Assembly (NCBI GenBank): GCA_910583895.1
Contig: CAJTYJ010000036.1
Span: forward strand, 1 to 39,307
Length of the DNA: 39,307 bases
Direction of reading: 5' to 3'
DNA from: an uncultured Lachnospiraceae bacterium
Lineage (GTDB): Bacteria; Bacillota; Clostridia; Lachnospirales; Lachnospiraceae
In this document: positions 1 to 7,510 of the stretch, one piece after another
Numbering within the stretch: the first letter of the stretch is position 1
Layout of the letters: the number at the start of each line of letters is the position of its first letter
Program-made: the position numbers and the translations under genes
Notes under the pieces: model-generated
Database searches by the model: none
The model's input: only the letters and a program-made list of their open reading frames with translations
Told to the model about the DNA's origin: nothing

Positions 1-78
1 CTGTTCCTGGCTTCCAGAGAAGCTTCCTATATAACAGGCGAGGAGATCGACATCAACGGCGGATCTCATATGGACTAA
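1..78 (+). CDS. Short-chain dehydrogenase (SDR), C-terminal end only
   Basis: The first 25 codons are open and end in TAA at 76-78. The peptide carries FLASREASYITGEEIDINGG, the standard C-terminal signature of classical SDR oxidoreductases (a SYITG segment followed by a D-GG end). The start lies outside the window, so substrate and neighbours cannot be judged. An AT-rich gap and a tandem repeat follow it. Confidence 0.8.
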   Translation: MFLASREASYITGEEIDINGGSHMD

Positions 79-200
79 GTTTTTCCTAAAAGTTTATATA
101 TTATAAAAGCAGCCTTGCAGAGTGATCTGCAGGGCTGTTTCTGTAAGATGGGATTTGTCAGTCTTCTTTATTTATGCTGTTGCCACAGCCTGCATAGGTT

Positions 201-600
201 GCCTGCGTTTTATTGCAAGAAGCGGTTTGTAAAACTTTTATCCATGTCCTTACTGCAGCCCGAATATGCCGCCTGCGTTTTATTGAAAGAAGGGATTTGT
301 AAAACTTTTATCCATGTCCTTGCCAAAGTCCGAATATGCAGCCTGCGTTTTATTGAAAGAAGCGGTTTGTAAAACTTTTATCTATGTCCTTACTGCAGTC
401 CGAATATGTTGCCTGCGTTTTATTGAAAGAAGGGATTTGTAAAACTTTTATCCATGTCCTTGCCGAAGTCCGAATATGTTGCCTGCGTTTTATTGAAAGA
501 AGCGGTTTGTAAAACTTTTATCCATGTCCTTACTGCAGTCCGAATATGCTGCCTGTATTCTTCTGCAAGACGCGATTGTTCAATCTTTTTAATCCACGGC
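201..600. repeat. 70-bp tandem repeat, five full units plus a diverged sixth
   Basis: Units begin with GCCTGCGTTTTATTG at 201, 271, 341, 411 and 481, exactly 70 bp apart; a diverged unit starts at 551 (GCCTGTATTC). Two subtypes alternate. Units 1, 3 and 5 carry AGCGGTTTGT and TACTGCAG; units 2 and 4 carry AGGGATTTGT and TGCC(A/G)AAG. The higher-order period is therefore 140 bp. The sixth unit runs into the 3' end of the minus-strand NADAR gene (stop at 589-591), and its sequence aligns loosely with that gene end. Short ORFs running through the block are artefacts of the 70-bp period and are not called. Confidence 0.9.
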
Positions 601-1446
601 CTCGCACAGTGCCGCGTTCTTCCATACCCGGCGGATCTCGTCGCGTACTTCCATCAGAGCAAAGCCAAGAAGATTCTGACCTTTCCATTTCAGCGGATCC
701 TGGGCATGCTCGTTGGTTTTGCCCATCCGGATTCCCCAGACCGCGTCCAGCGGACTGGCTTCTACGAGGATATTGTCACCGGTGGACAGAAGATATTCCC
801 GGAGCGCAGGGTTCTGGGTGAATTTCAGGAAATTGCCGTTCAGGACGATGGAGTATTTCACCTTGTTCCAGACGGTTTCCTCGAAGTTTCTTACCTTTCG
901 CCCCAGTGCTTTGATGGTTTTCGGGTCTTCACATGCAAGGATCTGGCTGAGGATCTCTTTGTCTCTGAATAATTCGGCTTTATTGGCCATCATAAACTGC
1001 TCCATGCAGCAGTATGTGTGAGAGATGAACCAGAAATCAGATTTCCACCATTGTCCCAGGCAGCTTTCCGTGAGTTGGCCGTCCGGGGAAGGCTCAGGTT
1101 TCCAGAACATGGTGTAGTGGAACTTTTTTCCTGCCGCGTAGTTTTTTTGGAGCTGTTCGACAGAATATTTTGGCGTTCCTGTCTCATTCCAGAGCTCAAT
1201 CACATAGTCCTTTCTTTCAAAATAACTGCATTCATCCTCTTCCTCCCAGTATCCTTTCCAGGTCAAAGGTTCCGGGAAAAGCTCCTGATAGGTTTTCTGT
1301 TCTTCCTCTGTGAGGGCGTCGAACCATGAACCCCATCTGCAGATATAGTCCTCGCCGTAGCCCATTCGCCAGCCGATGGAATATCGTTGGATCTTTGGAT
1401 AAGCGATCCACGGGGGTGGAAGAATCTTTTTCTCTTTTAACATCAT
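589..1446 (-). CDS. NADAR-family protein (YbiA-like, DUF1768) with N-terminal extension
   Basis: 285 residues. The C-terminal part, from about residue 145 (CCMEQFMMANKAELF) to the end, is the NADAR fold: the EQF-MA-KA segment, an ALGRKVRNF motif, then SPLDAVWGIRMG and NLLGFALMEVRD. Family members hydrolyse N-glycosidic bonds, for example in riboflavin-pathway intermediates (YbiA) or ADP-ribosylated substrates. The first 140 residues are a Trp-rich extension (PPPWIAYPKIQRYSIGWRMG) that I cannot assign. AAAGGAG lies just upstream of two consecutive ATGs (1446 and 1443); 1443 has the better spacing, so the start may be one codon later. The 3' end borders the tandem repeat. The actual substrate is unknown. 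Confidence 0.8.
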   Translation of the reverse strand: MMLKEKKILPPPWIAYPKIQRYSIGWRMGYGEDYICRWGSWFDALTEEEQKTYQELFPEPLTWKGYWEEEDECSYFERKDYVIELWNETGTPKYSVEQLQKNYAAGKKFHYTMFWKPEPSPDGQLTESCLGQWWKSDFWFISHTYCCMEQFMMANKAELFRDKEILSQILACEDPKTIKALGRKVRNFEETVWNKVKYSIVLNGNFLKFTQNPALREYLLSTGDNILVEASPLDAVWGIRMGKTNEHAQDPLKWKGQNLLGFALMEVRDEIRRVWKNAALCEAVD

Positions 1447-1556
1447 CGATCTCCTTTTTTAAAATTTATAATCTTGAAATGGATGTTATTTTAAGTGCTT
1501 TGATGCACAGGCTGATCTTTCTGTTTCCATTCATTCTTTATTAAATGGATATTGTT

Positions 1557-1919
1557 TTAGGTGTCTGCCGGTCTGCGCAGGATCTTATCCATGGATTTTC
1601 CCCTGGCCAGTTCGTCCACCAGTTTATCCAGATAACGGATCTCCTGCATGAGAGGTTCTTCCACGTTTTCCACACGTATGCCGCAGATCACGCCCCTGAT
1701 CAGTTTCCGGTTGGGATTCGGCGCTGGTGCGTTTCGGAAGAAATCACCATAGGATACACTGCCTTCGGCTGCACTTTTGATATCTTCTGCCGTGTAGCCG
1801 GTCAGCCAGCAGACAACCTGATCCACCTCATCCCGGGTCCGGCCTTTCTTGTTTGCTTTGGCAACCAGCAGTGGATAGACTTTTGCAAAACTCATGGCAT
1901 AGACTTTTTCGTTCGTCAT
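1557..1919 (-). CDS. DUF2200 family protein
   Basis: 120 residues. It begins MTNEKVYAMSFAKVYPLLVA and has VDQVVCWLTGYT and NPNRKLIRGVICGIRVE, followed by a Leu-rich helix ending LARGKSMDKILR. This is the full length and pattern of DUF2200 proteins, which have no established function. AGGAGG sits 5 nt from the chosen ATG at 1919; an ATG immediately before it (1922) is also possible. It lies 22 bp downstream of the DUF5655 gene on the same strand, so the two probably share a transcript. Confidence 0.85.
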   Translation of the reverse strand: MTNEKVYAMSFAKVYPLLVAKANKKGRTRDEVDQVVCWLTGYTAEDIKSAAEGSVSYGDFFRNAPAPNPNRKLIRGVICGIRVENVEEPLMQEIRYLDKLVDELARGKSMDKILRRPADT

Positions 1920-1941
1920 CATTTCCTCCTGTTTTCCGGAA

Positions 1942-2319
1942 TTATTTTCTGTCGGAAAATGCTGCTGCCTCTTTGATCCATGAAAGCAGCTCTTCATCGA
2001 CTTCATTCGGGTCAGAGATAAGCAGATGGTGGGTCCAGCGCCCGGGGTAAGGTTCTGTGGCGACCTCAATTCGGGGAGAGTCAAGCCGGTGATCCAGACC
2101 AAGGGTCAACACGATCCAGACTGCCGGACAATCCTTCTTTTTACGGACCCGGGCAAAAGAGACGCAGGCAAAAAGGTGCCGGCTGTAAAAAGAAATCTGG
2201 CTTTTCTGGACTTTGATCCGTACGTTTTCTATTTCTTCGGTTATTTTGTGTTCCAGTGCTTCATACAGAGGCAGTGCATTCATATGCCGGTCAAAAAAAG
2301 ATAGCAAATCGGTGTTCAT
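1942..2319 (-). CDS. DUF5655 domain protein
   Basis: 125 residues. The core runs from LYEALEHKI through KSQISFYSRHLFACVSF to LDSPRIEVATEPYPGRWTHH and ends in DEELLSWIKEAAAFS, the typical DUF5655 pattern. The domain is often encoded alone or fused to other small domains, and its biochemical role is not established. The start at 2319 is chosen because AAGGAG lies 7 nt upstream; a longer frame to 2379 would run into the flanking MITE-like element and is rejected. Likely co-transcribed with the DUF2200 gene. Confidence 0.8.
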   Translation of the reverse strand: MNTDLLSFFDRHMNALPLYEALEHKITEEIENVRIKVQKSQISFYSRHLFACVSFARVRKKKDCPAVWIVLTLGLDHRLDSPRIEVATEPYPGRWTHHLLISDPNEVDEELLSWIKEAAAFSDRK

Positions 2320-2351
2320 GGCGGGGCTCCTTGTGATATTGCTGTTTTCTG

Positions 2352-2511
2352 GTGTGCTGACATGTGTATATTTTCTCAAATGAAATGCTTAAATTTTCCT
2401 CAGACCACGTTGGCGGCGGTCGGCGACGCCACCGCATTACCTCCCTTTTCCGCCTTGCAGGCTGAAAAGCCATTCTGTGATATTTAGCTGAAAATAAACG
2501 TGTCAGCACAC
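2352..2511 (-). mobile_element. MITE-like element, copy A (about 160 bp)
   Basis: Terminal inverted repeats are visible: GTGTGCTGACATGT at 2352 and its near-complement ACGTGTCAGCACAC ending at 2511. Read on the minus strand, the interior contains CTGCAAGGCGG, then GGGAGG, then ATGCGGTGGC. The same order and spacing occur in copy B at 16899-17059, which lies in the opposite orientation. There is no transposase ORF. I see no clear target-site duplication. Confidence 0.75.
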
Positions 2512-2762
2512 CGGGGGATACCGTGTGTCCCCTTGTCCACTGAGGGTAGGTTCATTATATAGAATTTGTTATTGCATTTCAAGCACAGTTGCAAAAAGGA
2601 GTTCTCTTTCTGCATTCATTTTTTGCCCGAAGAAAATTTTACACGATCATGATTCAGAGTAAATTTTGTACAGAGCTGATGCGGCAGCCTGTTTCATGAA
2701 CAGGTACGGTGCCAGGTGTATAGGACTTGGACGATGGTTTTTTCAGAATAAAATAAAGAAAA

Positions 2763-2856
2763 GGCTGCCGCAAAATGTATCACCGTCTGTTCCGGGGCAG
2801 CCTTGGTGCACAAAGCGTGCCCGGGCACACAGACAGAGTCGCATATTGCGGTGGCC
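2763..2856. terminator. Large hairpin, repeat family member, probable bidirectional terminator
   Basis: The left arm GGCTGCCGCAAAATG pairs imperfectly with CATATTGCGGTGGCC at the right end; inside is a second perfect palindrome, GTGCCCGGGCAC. It is followed by TTTTTATTT on the plus strand and by a T-rich tract on the minus strand. Sequence and shape resemble the hairpin at 8655-8724 between dctP and dctQ. The 2520-2760 stretch next to it shows no gene. Confidence 0.55.
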
Positions 2857-2944
2857 TTTTTATTTCCGCGGGCAACAAGCCAAATGGCCGCTTACAGACA
2901 TTTGGAGATTGTCGCGGGGGCTTTGATTCAAACAAGGAGAAATT

Positions 2945-2984
2945 GCAGCAGCCCTGCAGCGTTGCTGGCTATGAGGGCTGCTGC
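2945..2984 (-). terminator. Terminator of the kdgK-eda operon
   Basis: An 11-bp perfect stem, GCAGCAGCCCT at 2945-2955 with AGGGCTGCTGC at 2974-2984, lies 17 bp past the eda stop. The T-tract on the minus strand is weak (AATTTCTCCTT). Confidence 0.55.
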
Positions 2985-3001
2985 CGGAAACTGGCAATAT
3001 A

Positions 3002-3640
3002 TCATGTTCGGGCGTTTTTGACAATCTGGGCAGCCTCTCTGCAGAGTTCTGTGATTTTGCCGAATTCACATGCAGAGATGTAATCTGTTTTTACCATCCA
3101 GCTTCCGCCACAGGCGTGAATTTTGCCGGATTTTAGATAGTCAGCTGCATTTTTGGCGGTGATGCCGCCGGTGGGCATGAATTTCATAGCAGTATAAGCG
3201 GCGCCGACGGCATTGATCATGGAAAGTCCGCCGGACGGTTCCGCCGGGAAAAATTTGACAACTTCCAGGCCCAGTTCTATTGCTTTTTCAATCTCGCCGG
3301 GGGTGACGACTCCGGGGGTGATGGGAATCTGTTTTTCGGTGCAGTACTGCACGATTTTTGGATTCAATCCGGGACTTACGATAAATCTGGCTCCCGCGGC
3401 CACGGCGCGGTCAACCTGATCGATGGTCAGAACCGTGCCGGCACCTACTAAAAGTTCCGGAAATTTTTCAGACATGATACGGATGGACTCTTCAGCGGCA
3501 TCTGTGCGGAACGTGACTTCTGCACAGGGAAGCCCGCCTTCCAGAAGGGCTTTTCCAAGGGGAGCTGCATCTTTGACGTCGTTTAATACAACGACGGGAA
3601 TGATACCGATATCATGCATTTTCTGTAATACTTCGTTCAT
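3002..3640 (-). CDS. eda: KDPG/KHG aldolase
   Basis: 212 residues, full length for the bifunctional 2-keto-3-deoxy-6-phosphogluconate / 4-hydroxy-2-oxoglutarate aldolase, a cytosolic class I aldolase that splits KDPG to pyruvate and glyceraldehyde-3-P. The Schiff-base lysine is in EVVKFFPAE (K129), the catalytic glutamate in CAEVTFRT (E41, with R45), and the phosphate-site segment is MPTGGI near 155-160. The start has AAGGAG 6 nt upstream. It lies 37 bp downstream of kdgK on the same strand, so kinase and aldolase form the lower end of the sugar-acid pathway encoded in this region. Confidence 0.93.
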   Translation of the reverse strand: MNEVLQKMHDIGIIPVVVLNDVKDAAPLGKALLEGGLPCAEVTFRTDAAEESIRIMSEKFPELLVGAGTVLTIDQVDRAVAAGARFIVSPGLNPKIVQYCTEKQIPITPGVVTPGEIEKAIELGLEVVKFFPAEPSGGLSMINAVGAAYTAMKFMPTGGITAKNAADYLKSGKIHACGGSWMVKTDYISACEFGKITELCREAAQIVKNART

Positions 3641-3677
3641 GGTGTTCTCCTTTTTTCAAGTTCCGCTGCAGGCATGG

Positions 3678-4775
3678 TTATCTCTGGACTCTGGCGCCGG
3701 CGCCTCCCATAATTGCTTCTACTTCTTTTTTGACTGCCATGGTGGTATCGCCAGGGGTGGTCATGGCAAGAGCGCCGTGTGCCGCACCGTAGTTGACGGC
3801 TGTTTCAGCGTCGCCGGTGGTCATCAGACCGTAGATCAGCCCGGACGCGAAAGAATCTCCGCCGCCTACCCGGTCCATGATTTCCAGACCTTTGTAGTCT
3901 TTGGCTTTGTAGATCTCTCCTCCGGCCCAGCACAGGGCGCTCCAATCGTTGAGCGTGGCTGTCTTCACTTCGCGTAGCGTGGTGGCGACCGCTTTGAAGT
4001 TCGGGTAGGTTTTCACTGCCTCATTGATCATCTTTTTGTACCCGTCGATGTTCAGTGTCTTTAAATCTGCGTCATTTCCCTCAATCTGAAAGCCGAGGCA
4101 TGCGGTAAAGTCTTCTTCATTTCCGATCATGACATCCACATACTGTGCAATTTCCCGGTTGACCTGCTGTGCCTTTTCCTGGCCGCCGATGGCGCTCCAC
4201 ATGGAAGGCCGGTAGTTCAGATCGTAGGATACGATGGTTCCGTATTTCTTTGCAGTTTTGATGGCGGCGAGCACGGTCTCGCACGCCTGTTCGGACAACG
4301 CGGCGTAGATCCCGCCCGTATGGAGCCAGCGCACCCCCAGTTCTCCGAAGATGTGATCAAAGTCAAAATCTTCCGGCGCAGCTTTGGAGATGGCCGTGTT
4401 GGCGCGGTCAGAGCATCCTACCGCACCGCGGATGCCGTATCCTCTCTCGGTAAAATTGATGCCGTTTCGGCAGATTCGTCCGATGCCGTCGGTCTTCATC
4501 CATTTGATCAGGGAGGTATCGACTCCGCCCTGGAGGATAAAATCTTCCATCAGCATGCCGATCTCATTGTCGGCAAATGCGGTGATGACGGCGGTTTTCA
4601 TACCAAAGCATCTGCGCAGGCCGCGGACCACATTGTATTCTCCGCCGCCTTCCCAGGCACGAAACTGCCTTGCCGTACGGATACGGCCCTCTCCCGGGTC
4701 CAGACGAAGCATCACTTCACCCAGAGACACGGCATCAAAGGTACATTCACTGGTTGGTTTCAGATTCAGGTTCAT
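3678..4775 (-). CDS. kdgK: 2-keto-3-deoxygluconate kinase, PfkB family
   Basis: 365 residues. A PfkB/ribokinase-fold sugar kinase: SLGEVMLRLDPGEGRIRTA at the N-terminus, GGGEYNVVRGLRRCFG for substrate binding, SYDLNYRPSMW in the middle and the anion-hole/catalytic motif DRVGGGDSFASGLIYG (family 2 signature; the usual DTxGAGD appears here as DRVGGGD). It phosphorylates KDG to KDPG for the adjacent aldolase. The ATG at 4775 is chosen because AAGGAG lies 7 nt upstream; an upstream ATG would place the ribosome binding site inside the gene. Substrate assignment rests on family resemblance and on eda, uxaA and uxaB nearby. Confidence 0.88.
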   Translation of the reverse strand: MNLNLKPTSECTFDAVSLGEVMLRLDPGEGRIRTARQFRAWEGGGEYNVVRGLRRCFGMKTAVITAFADNEIGMLMEDFILQGGVDTSLIKWMKTDGIGRICRNGINFTERGYGIRGAVGCSDRANTAISKAAPEDFDFDHIFGELGVRWLHTGGIYAALSEQACETVLAAIKTAKKYGTIVSYDLNYRPSMWSAIGGQEKAQQVNREIAQYVDVMIGNEEDFTACLGFQIEGNDADLKTLNIDGYKKMINEAVKTYPNFKAVATTLREVKTATLNDWSALCWAGGEIYKAKDYKGLEIMDRVGGGDSFASGLIYGLMTTGDAETAVNYGAAHGALAMTTPGDTTMAVKKEVEAIMGGAGARVQR

Positions 4776-4795
4776 AATGGCTCTCCTTTTCAAGG

Positions 4796-4813
4796 TATTC
4801 GTATATACGAATA
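4796..4813. promoter_or_regulatory. 18-bp perfect palindrome, probable regulator operator
   Basis: TATTCGTATATACGAATA is perfectly self-complementary. It lies in the 5' leader of kdgK, between the predicted transcription start and the ribosome binding site, where a bound repressor would block elongation. The GntR/FCD regulator encoded next to it is the obvious candidate. Confidence 0.65.
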
Positions 4814-4838
4814 TATATCGGTATTTCGAATTATGTTT

Positions 4839-4866
4839 ATCATAACATGATCGGGGGATTTGTCAA
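4839..4866 (-). promoter_or_regulatory. Promoter of kdgK-eda
   Basis: On the minus strand TTGACA (4861-4866) and TATGAT (4839-4844) are separated by 16 nt. The start of transcription would fall near 4832, upstream of the palindrome at 4796-4813. Confidence 0.7.
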
Positions 4867-4898
4867 TAGAGAAATGAAAAAAGAAAAAACACAAAAAG

Positions 4899-4947
4899 AA
4901 AAACAGAGGAAGTTTTGTTAGGAAAACAAAACGATGCCTCTGTTTTT
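4899..4947 (-). terminator. Intrinsic terminator of the GntR gene
   Basis: AAAAACAGAGG (4899-4909) pairs with CCTCTGTTTTT (4937-4947). On the minus strand the second arm runs into T-rich sequence. It separates the regulator gene from the kdgK promoter. Confidence 0.75.
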
Positions 4948-4970
4948 TGATTTGTGCTTATGAGAAGAGA

Positions 4971-5633
4971 TCAGAAATTCTCTTCATTTTCCACGATCAG
5001 CTGAAAGGTGCTGATCCGTGATGCTTCCAGATGCCGGATCATGGCTTCTGCCGCGGCCTCCCAGTGTTCCTCCTGGCAGGCATGTATGATGGCTCTGTGT
5101 TCGGCAAACGTATCCGCGAGCCGGTTTTCCACCAGAGTGCCCGACAGCATACGAAGACGCTGATTCATATTGCTGATGTTCTGATAGGTGTCTAACAGAT
5201 ACTGGTTATGCATGGCGTTCATGATAAAACCGTGGAACTGGTCGTCCAGATCATAGAAGGAATCGGACGGGACTTTTGTATGGTCAGACATGACCTGAGC
5301 AAAATATCCGAGAGAAATGGGGTCCAGTTTGTTTCCGTAGCGGCGCAGAACATAAGGTTCCAGCAGCATTCGCACTTCAAAGATCCGGTTGATGTCACTG
5401 ATACGAAGTTCGGATACGAGGATTCCTTTCTTGGGAAGAATATTTAGAAGTCCTTCCTGCTCCAGGCGGCTTACGGCGTCCCGGACCGGGGTGCGGCTGA
5501 TCCCGCCCATGGCCTCACAGAGCTGCTGCTCATTGAGATGACGGCCTGGAGCATATTCACAGGACAGGATCCTTTTTTTGATAAATTCATATGCATATTG
5601 TTTCCGGGGTTTGTTTTTCGTTGATTGTTCCAT
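4971..5633 (-). CDS. GntR family regulator, FCD subfamily
   Basis: 220 residues. The N-terminal winged helix (about 15-75) holds YEFIKKRILSCEYAPG and ISRTPVRDAVSRLEQEGLL, the classical GntR motif; the C-terminal all-helical FCD domain contains EVRMLLEPYVLRRY, DDQFHGFIM and EHRAIIHACQ, with the acidic and histidine residues that bind metal and organic-acid effectors. FCD regulators often sense uronates or aldonates. An ATG start at 5633 is preferred; a TTG at 5663 lacks a ribosome binding site. The gene lies between kdgK-eda and the divergent lgoD-like/TRAP run, and TGTATACA- and CGTATATACG-type palindromes occur in front of both, so it probably controls both. Confidence 0.85.
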   Translation of the reverse strand: MEQSTKNKPRKQYAYEFIKKRILSCEYAPGRHLNEQQLCEAMGGISRTPVRDAVSRLEQEGLLNILPKKGILVSELRISDINRIFEVRMLLEPYVLRRYGNKLDPISLGYFAQVMSDHTKVPSDSFYDLDDQFHGFIMNAMHNQYLLDTYQNISNMNQRLRMLSGTLVENRLADTFAEHRAIIHACQEEHWEAAAEAMIRHLEASRISTFQLIVENEENF

Positions 5634-5815
5634 GGATGTGTGTTCCTTATGTGTTTCTGACAAAGGAAGTCGTACGGTCGGTATCCGTATTTTCCTGAGT
5701 GTACAGCAGGTATCCTCTGTAGTTTTATTCTAACATTCTGTGGTAAGTTTCGCAAGTAGTTCCATGTTCTGTTTTGCGACGCCTGGGATCAGAGGCCGCG
5801 TGGCAGAAGGCGGGA

Positions 5816-5950
5816 TACGAGTATCCGCCCGGCACAAAAATCCGCCGCATCGGTAGATCGGCTCTTCCCTGCAGACAGAATACGAGTGTCCACTTGGCGC
5901 AAAAATCCGGCGGATCTTTAAAATCAGTTCTTCCCTGCAGGCGGAACATG
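5816..5950. repeat. 65-66 bp direct repeat, two copies plus partial
   Basis: TACGAGTATCC at 5816 and TACGAGTGTCC at 5881 start two similar units that both contain CACAAAAATCCG or GCAAAAATCCGG and then GTTCTTCCCTGCAG or GCTCTTCCCTGCAG; a third unit begins near 5946 (ACATGAGTGTGC). The block occupies the divergent gap between the GntR gene and the lgoD-like gene (5634-6215), which holds no credible gene. Confidence 0.65.
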
Positions 5951-6123
5951 AGTGTGCGCTCTGCAGCCTGCCGACCACAGAATGGCCGGGAATCGACAAG
6001 CCGGTCCGTATGCCTGAATAGTATCATTTAGAAAGTACGGGCTCAGAGAATGTACATAATGCACAAAAAATAAATGAAAAATTGCCTGATATAACAAAAA
6101 TAACAGATACACAAGAAAAAAGA

Positions 6124-6152
6124 TTGACAAAGTGCATAGATATGGGTTAACA
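6124..6152 (+). promoter_or_regulatory. Promoter candidate of the lgoD-like/TRAP run
   Basis: TTGACA at 6124-6129 is followed after 17 nt by TTAACA at 6147-6152. The -10 box is weak, as expected for an activated or tightly controlled promoter. Transcription would start near 6160. Confidence 0.5.
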
Positions 6153-6162
6153 TCAAATCAAG

Positions 6163-6180
6163 ATGTATACAACGTTATAT
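6163..6180. promoter_or_regulatory. Overlapping operator-like sites upstream of the lgoD-like gene
   Basis: TGTATACA (6164-6171) is a perfect palindrome of the kind bound by ExuR/UxuR-type GntR regulators. Overlapping it, ATACAACGTTATAT (6167-6180) matches 11 of 14 positions of the operator TTACAACGTTGTAA found three times around the LacI gene at 28.2-28.5 kb. Both would lie at the start of the transcript. Confidence 0.45.
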
Positions 6181-6215
6181 CCAACAGATAATACATAATG
6201 ATGAGGAGGTTTGGA

Positions 6216-7280
6216 ATGAAAGCGATCTACATAGAAGAACCAGGGAAAGTGGCAATACGTGAGATTGAGATGCCAAAACGCAAAAGCGGTGAAGCACTTT
6301 TGAAAGTGCTCTACGGCGGCATCTGCGGCAGTGATCTTGGCTCGTACCGGGGTACTTTTGCATATTTTGACTATCCGCGGATTCCTGGACATGAGTTTGC
6401 AGCCGAGATTATCGAAGTGGATGAAAATGATCAGGGACTGAAGCCGGGGATGGTGGTGACCTGCAATCCGTATTTTAACTGCGGACACTGTTACAGCTGC
6501 AGGCGTGGTTTTGTGAATGCATGCATGGACAATCAAACCATGGGATGCCAGAGAGATGGTGCATTCTGCGAGTATATTACCATGCCGGTGGAGAGAGTCT
6601 ATGATGGAAAAGGTCTGTCGCCGAAGGTATTAGCAGCTATCGAACCTTTTTGCATCAGCTATCACGGCGTACAGCGGGCGGGGATCCGGCCGGGGGACAA
6701 GGTCCTGGTCATCGGCGGCGGTACCATCGGCGTGCTGGCGGCCAATGCGGCGAAAGCTCTGGGAGGCGAGGTCTATCTGTGCGATGTTCCTCAGGCAAAA
6801 GAAAAGTTAGAAAAAAGCAAACAAATGTTTGGATTTGCCGGAACCATTTTGAATGAAGGACCTGAAAGTCTGGAGACGGCGGTAAGAGAGATCACCGGCA
6901 GCGTGGAAGTAGGAGGGAACAGGTTCAGCAGCGGATTTGACGTCTGCATTGAGGCCGTAGGTCTGCCGGCCACTTTTCAGTCCTGCATTGACTGTGCGGC
7001 TTTCGGAGGCAAGGTGGTGCTGATCGGTGTGGGCAAACAGAATCTGGACTTTAACTTTACGCTTTTGCAGAAGAAAGAACTGGATGTATTTGGAAGCCGG
7101 AATGCCCGGAAGAAAGATTTTCTGGAACTGATTGATCTGGTAAAAGAAGGGAAAGTGGATCTGGAAAAAATCATCACCAATGTGTACCGTTTCCAGGATG
7201 CCGCGCAGGCATTTGAAGACTTCAGTACAAAAGGCGGAAGCATGCTGAAAGTAGGGATTGATTTTACAAAACTTCAGTGA
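6216..7280 (+). CDS. Zinc-dependent alcohol dehydrogenase, L-galactonate 5-dehydrogenase-like (LgoD/YjjN)
   Basis: 354 residues, a medium-chain zinc dehydrogenase. Catalytic zinc ligands are in GGICGSD (C37) and PGHEF (H59, E60); the structural zinc is held by C89, C92, C95 and C103 (CGHCYSCRRGFVNAC). The nucleotide site is GGGTIG at 167-172. YPR-PGHE, AIEPFCISYHGVQRAGI and GSRNARKKDF closely recall E. coli YjjN/LgoD, which oxidises L-galactonate to D-tagaturonate with NAD. That product is the substrate of the uxaB gene downstream, which supports the call; L-gulonate or L-idonate 5-dehydrogenase remains possible. GGAGG lies 6 nt upstream of the ATG. A 230-bp gap without a credible gene separates it from dctP. 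Confidence 0.78.
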   Translation: MKAIYIEEPGKVAIREIEMPKRKSGEALLKVLYGGICGSDLGSYRGTFAYFDYPRIPGHEFAAEIIEVDENDQGLKPGMVVTCNPYFNCGHCYSCRRGFVNACMDNQTMGCQRDGAFCEYITMPVERVYDGKGLSPKVLAAIEPFCISYHGVQRAGIRPGDKVLVIGGGTIGVLAANAAKALGGEVYLCDVPQAKEKLEKSKQMFGFAGTILNEGPESLETAVREITGSVEVGGNRFSSGFDVCIEAVGLPATFQSCIDCAAFGGKVVLIGVGKQNLDFNFTLLQKKELDVFGSRNARKKDFLELIDLVKEGKVDLEKIITNVYRFQDAAQAFEDFSTKGGSMLKVGIDFTKLQ

Positions 7281-7510
7281 CCGGGCCGATAGACAATCTC
7301 GTATTGTACTGCCGGGAGTGTGTCTGAAAATCCATTTCCGCCATCGGTACGTCCCGCTTTGGGTCAAACAGGGACATCAGCCGGCGGCGCTGCGTTCTGT
7401 GGGGCAAAGACTCCTGCAGATCGTGAGGCACGGTTGAGGAAAACGATTCACGGATATACTCTGGAAAGGCAGCAATAATAAAACATTTATTTTTAAGGAG
7501 AGGAAAAGAA

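Noticed and set aside
201..600. CRISPR array
   Set aside because: The 70-bp units are contiguous, with no short direct repeat and unique spacers, and no cas genes are nearby.
115..972. Plus-strand ORFs of 85 to 172 codons across the tandem repeat and NADAR gene
   Set aside because: They arise from the repeat period and from the antisense of the NADAR gene; no ribosome binding site and no family features.
5725..6130. Minus-strand ORFs of 68-100 codons in the GntR to lgoD gap
   Set aside because: They are translations of the 65-bp direct repeat, without ribosome binding site.
7264..7450. Minus-strand ORF in the gap between the lgoD-like gene and dctP
   Set aside because: No start signal, antisense to the operon and partly inside the dctP gene in its longer form; it may be a repeat remnant but nothing supports a gene.
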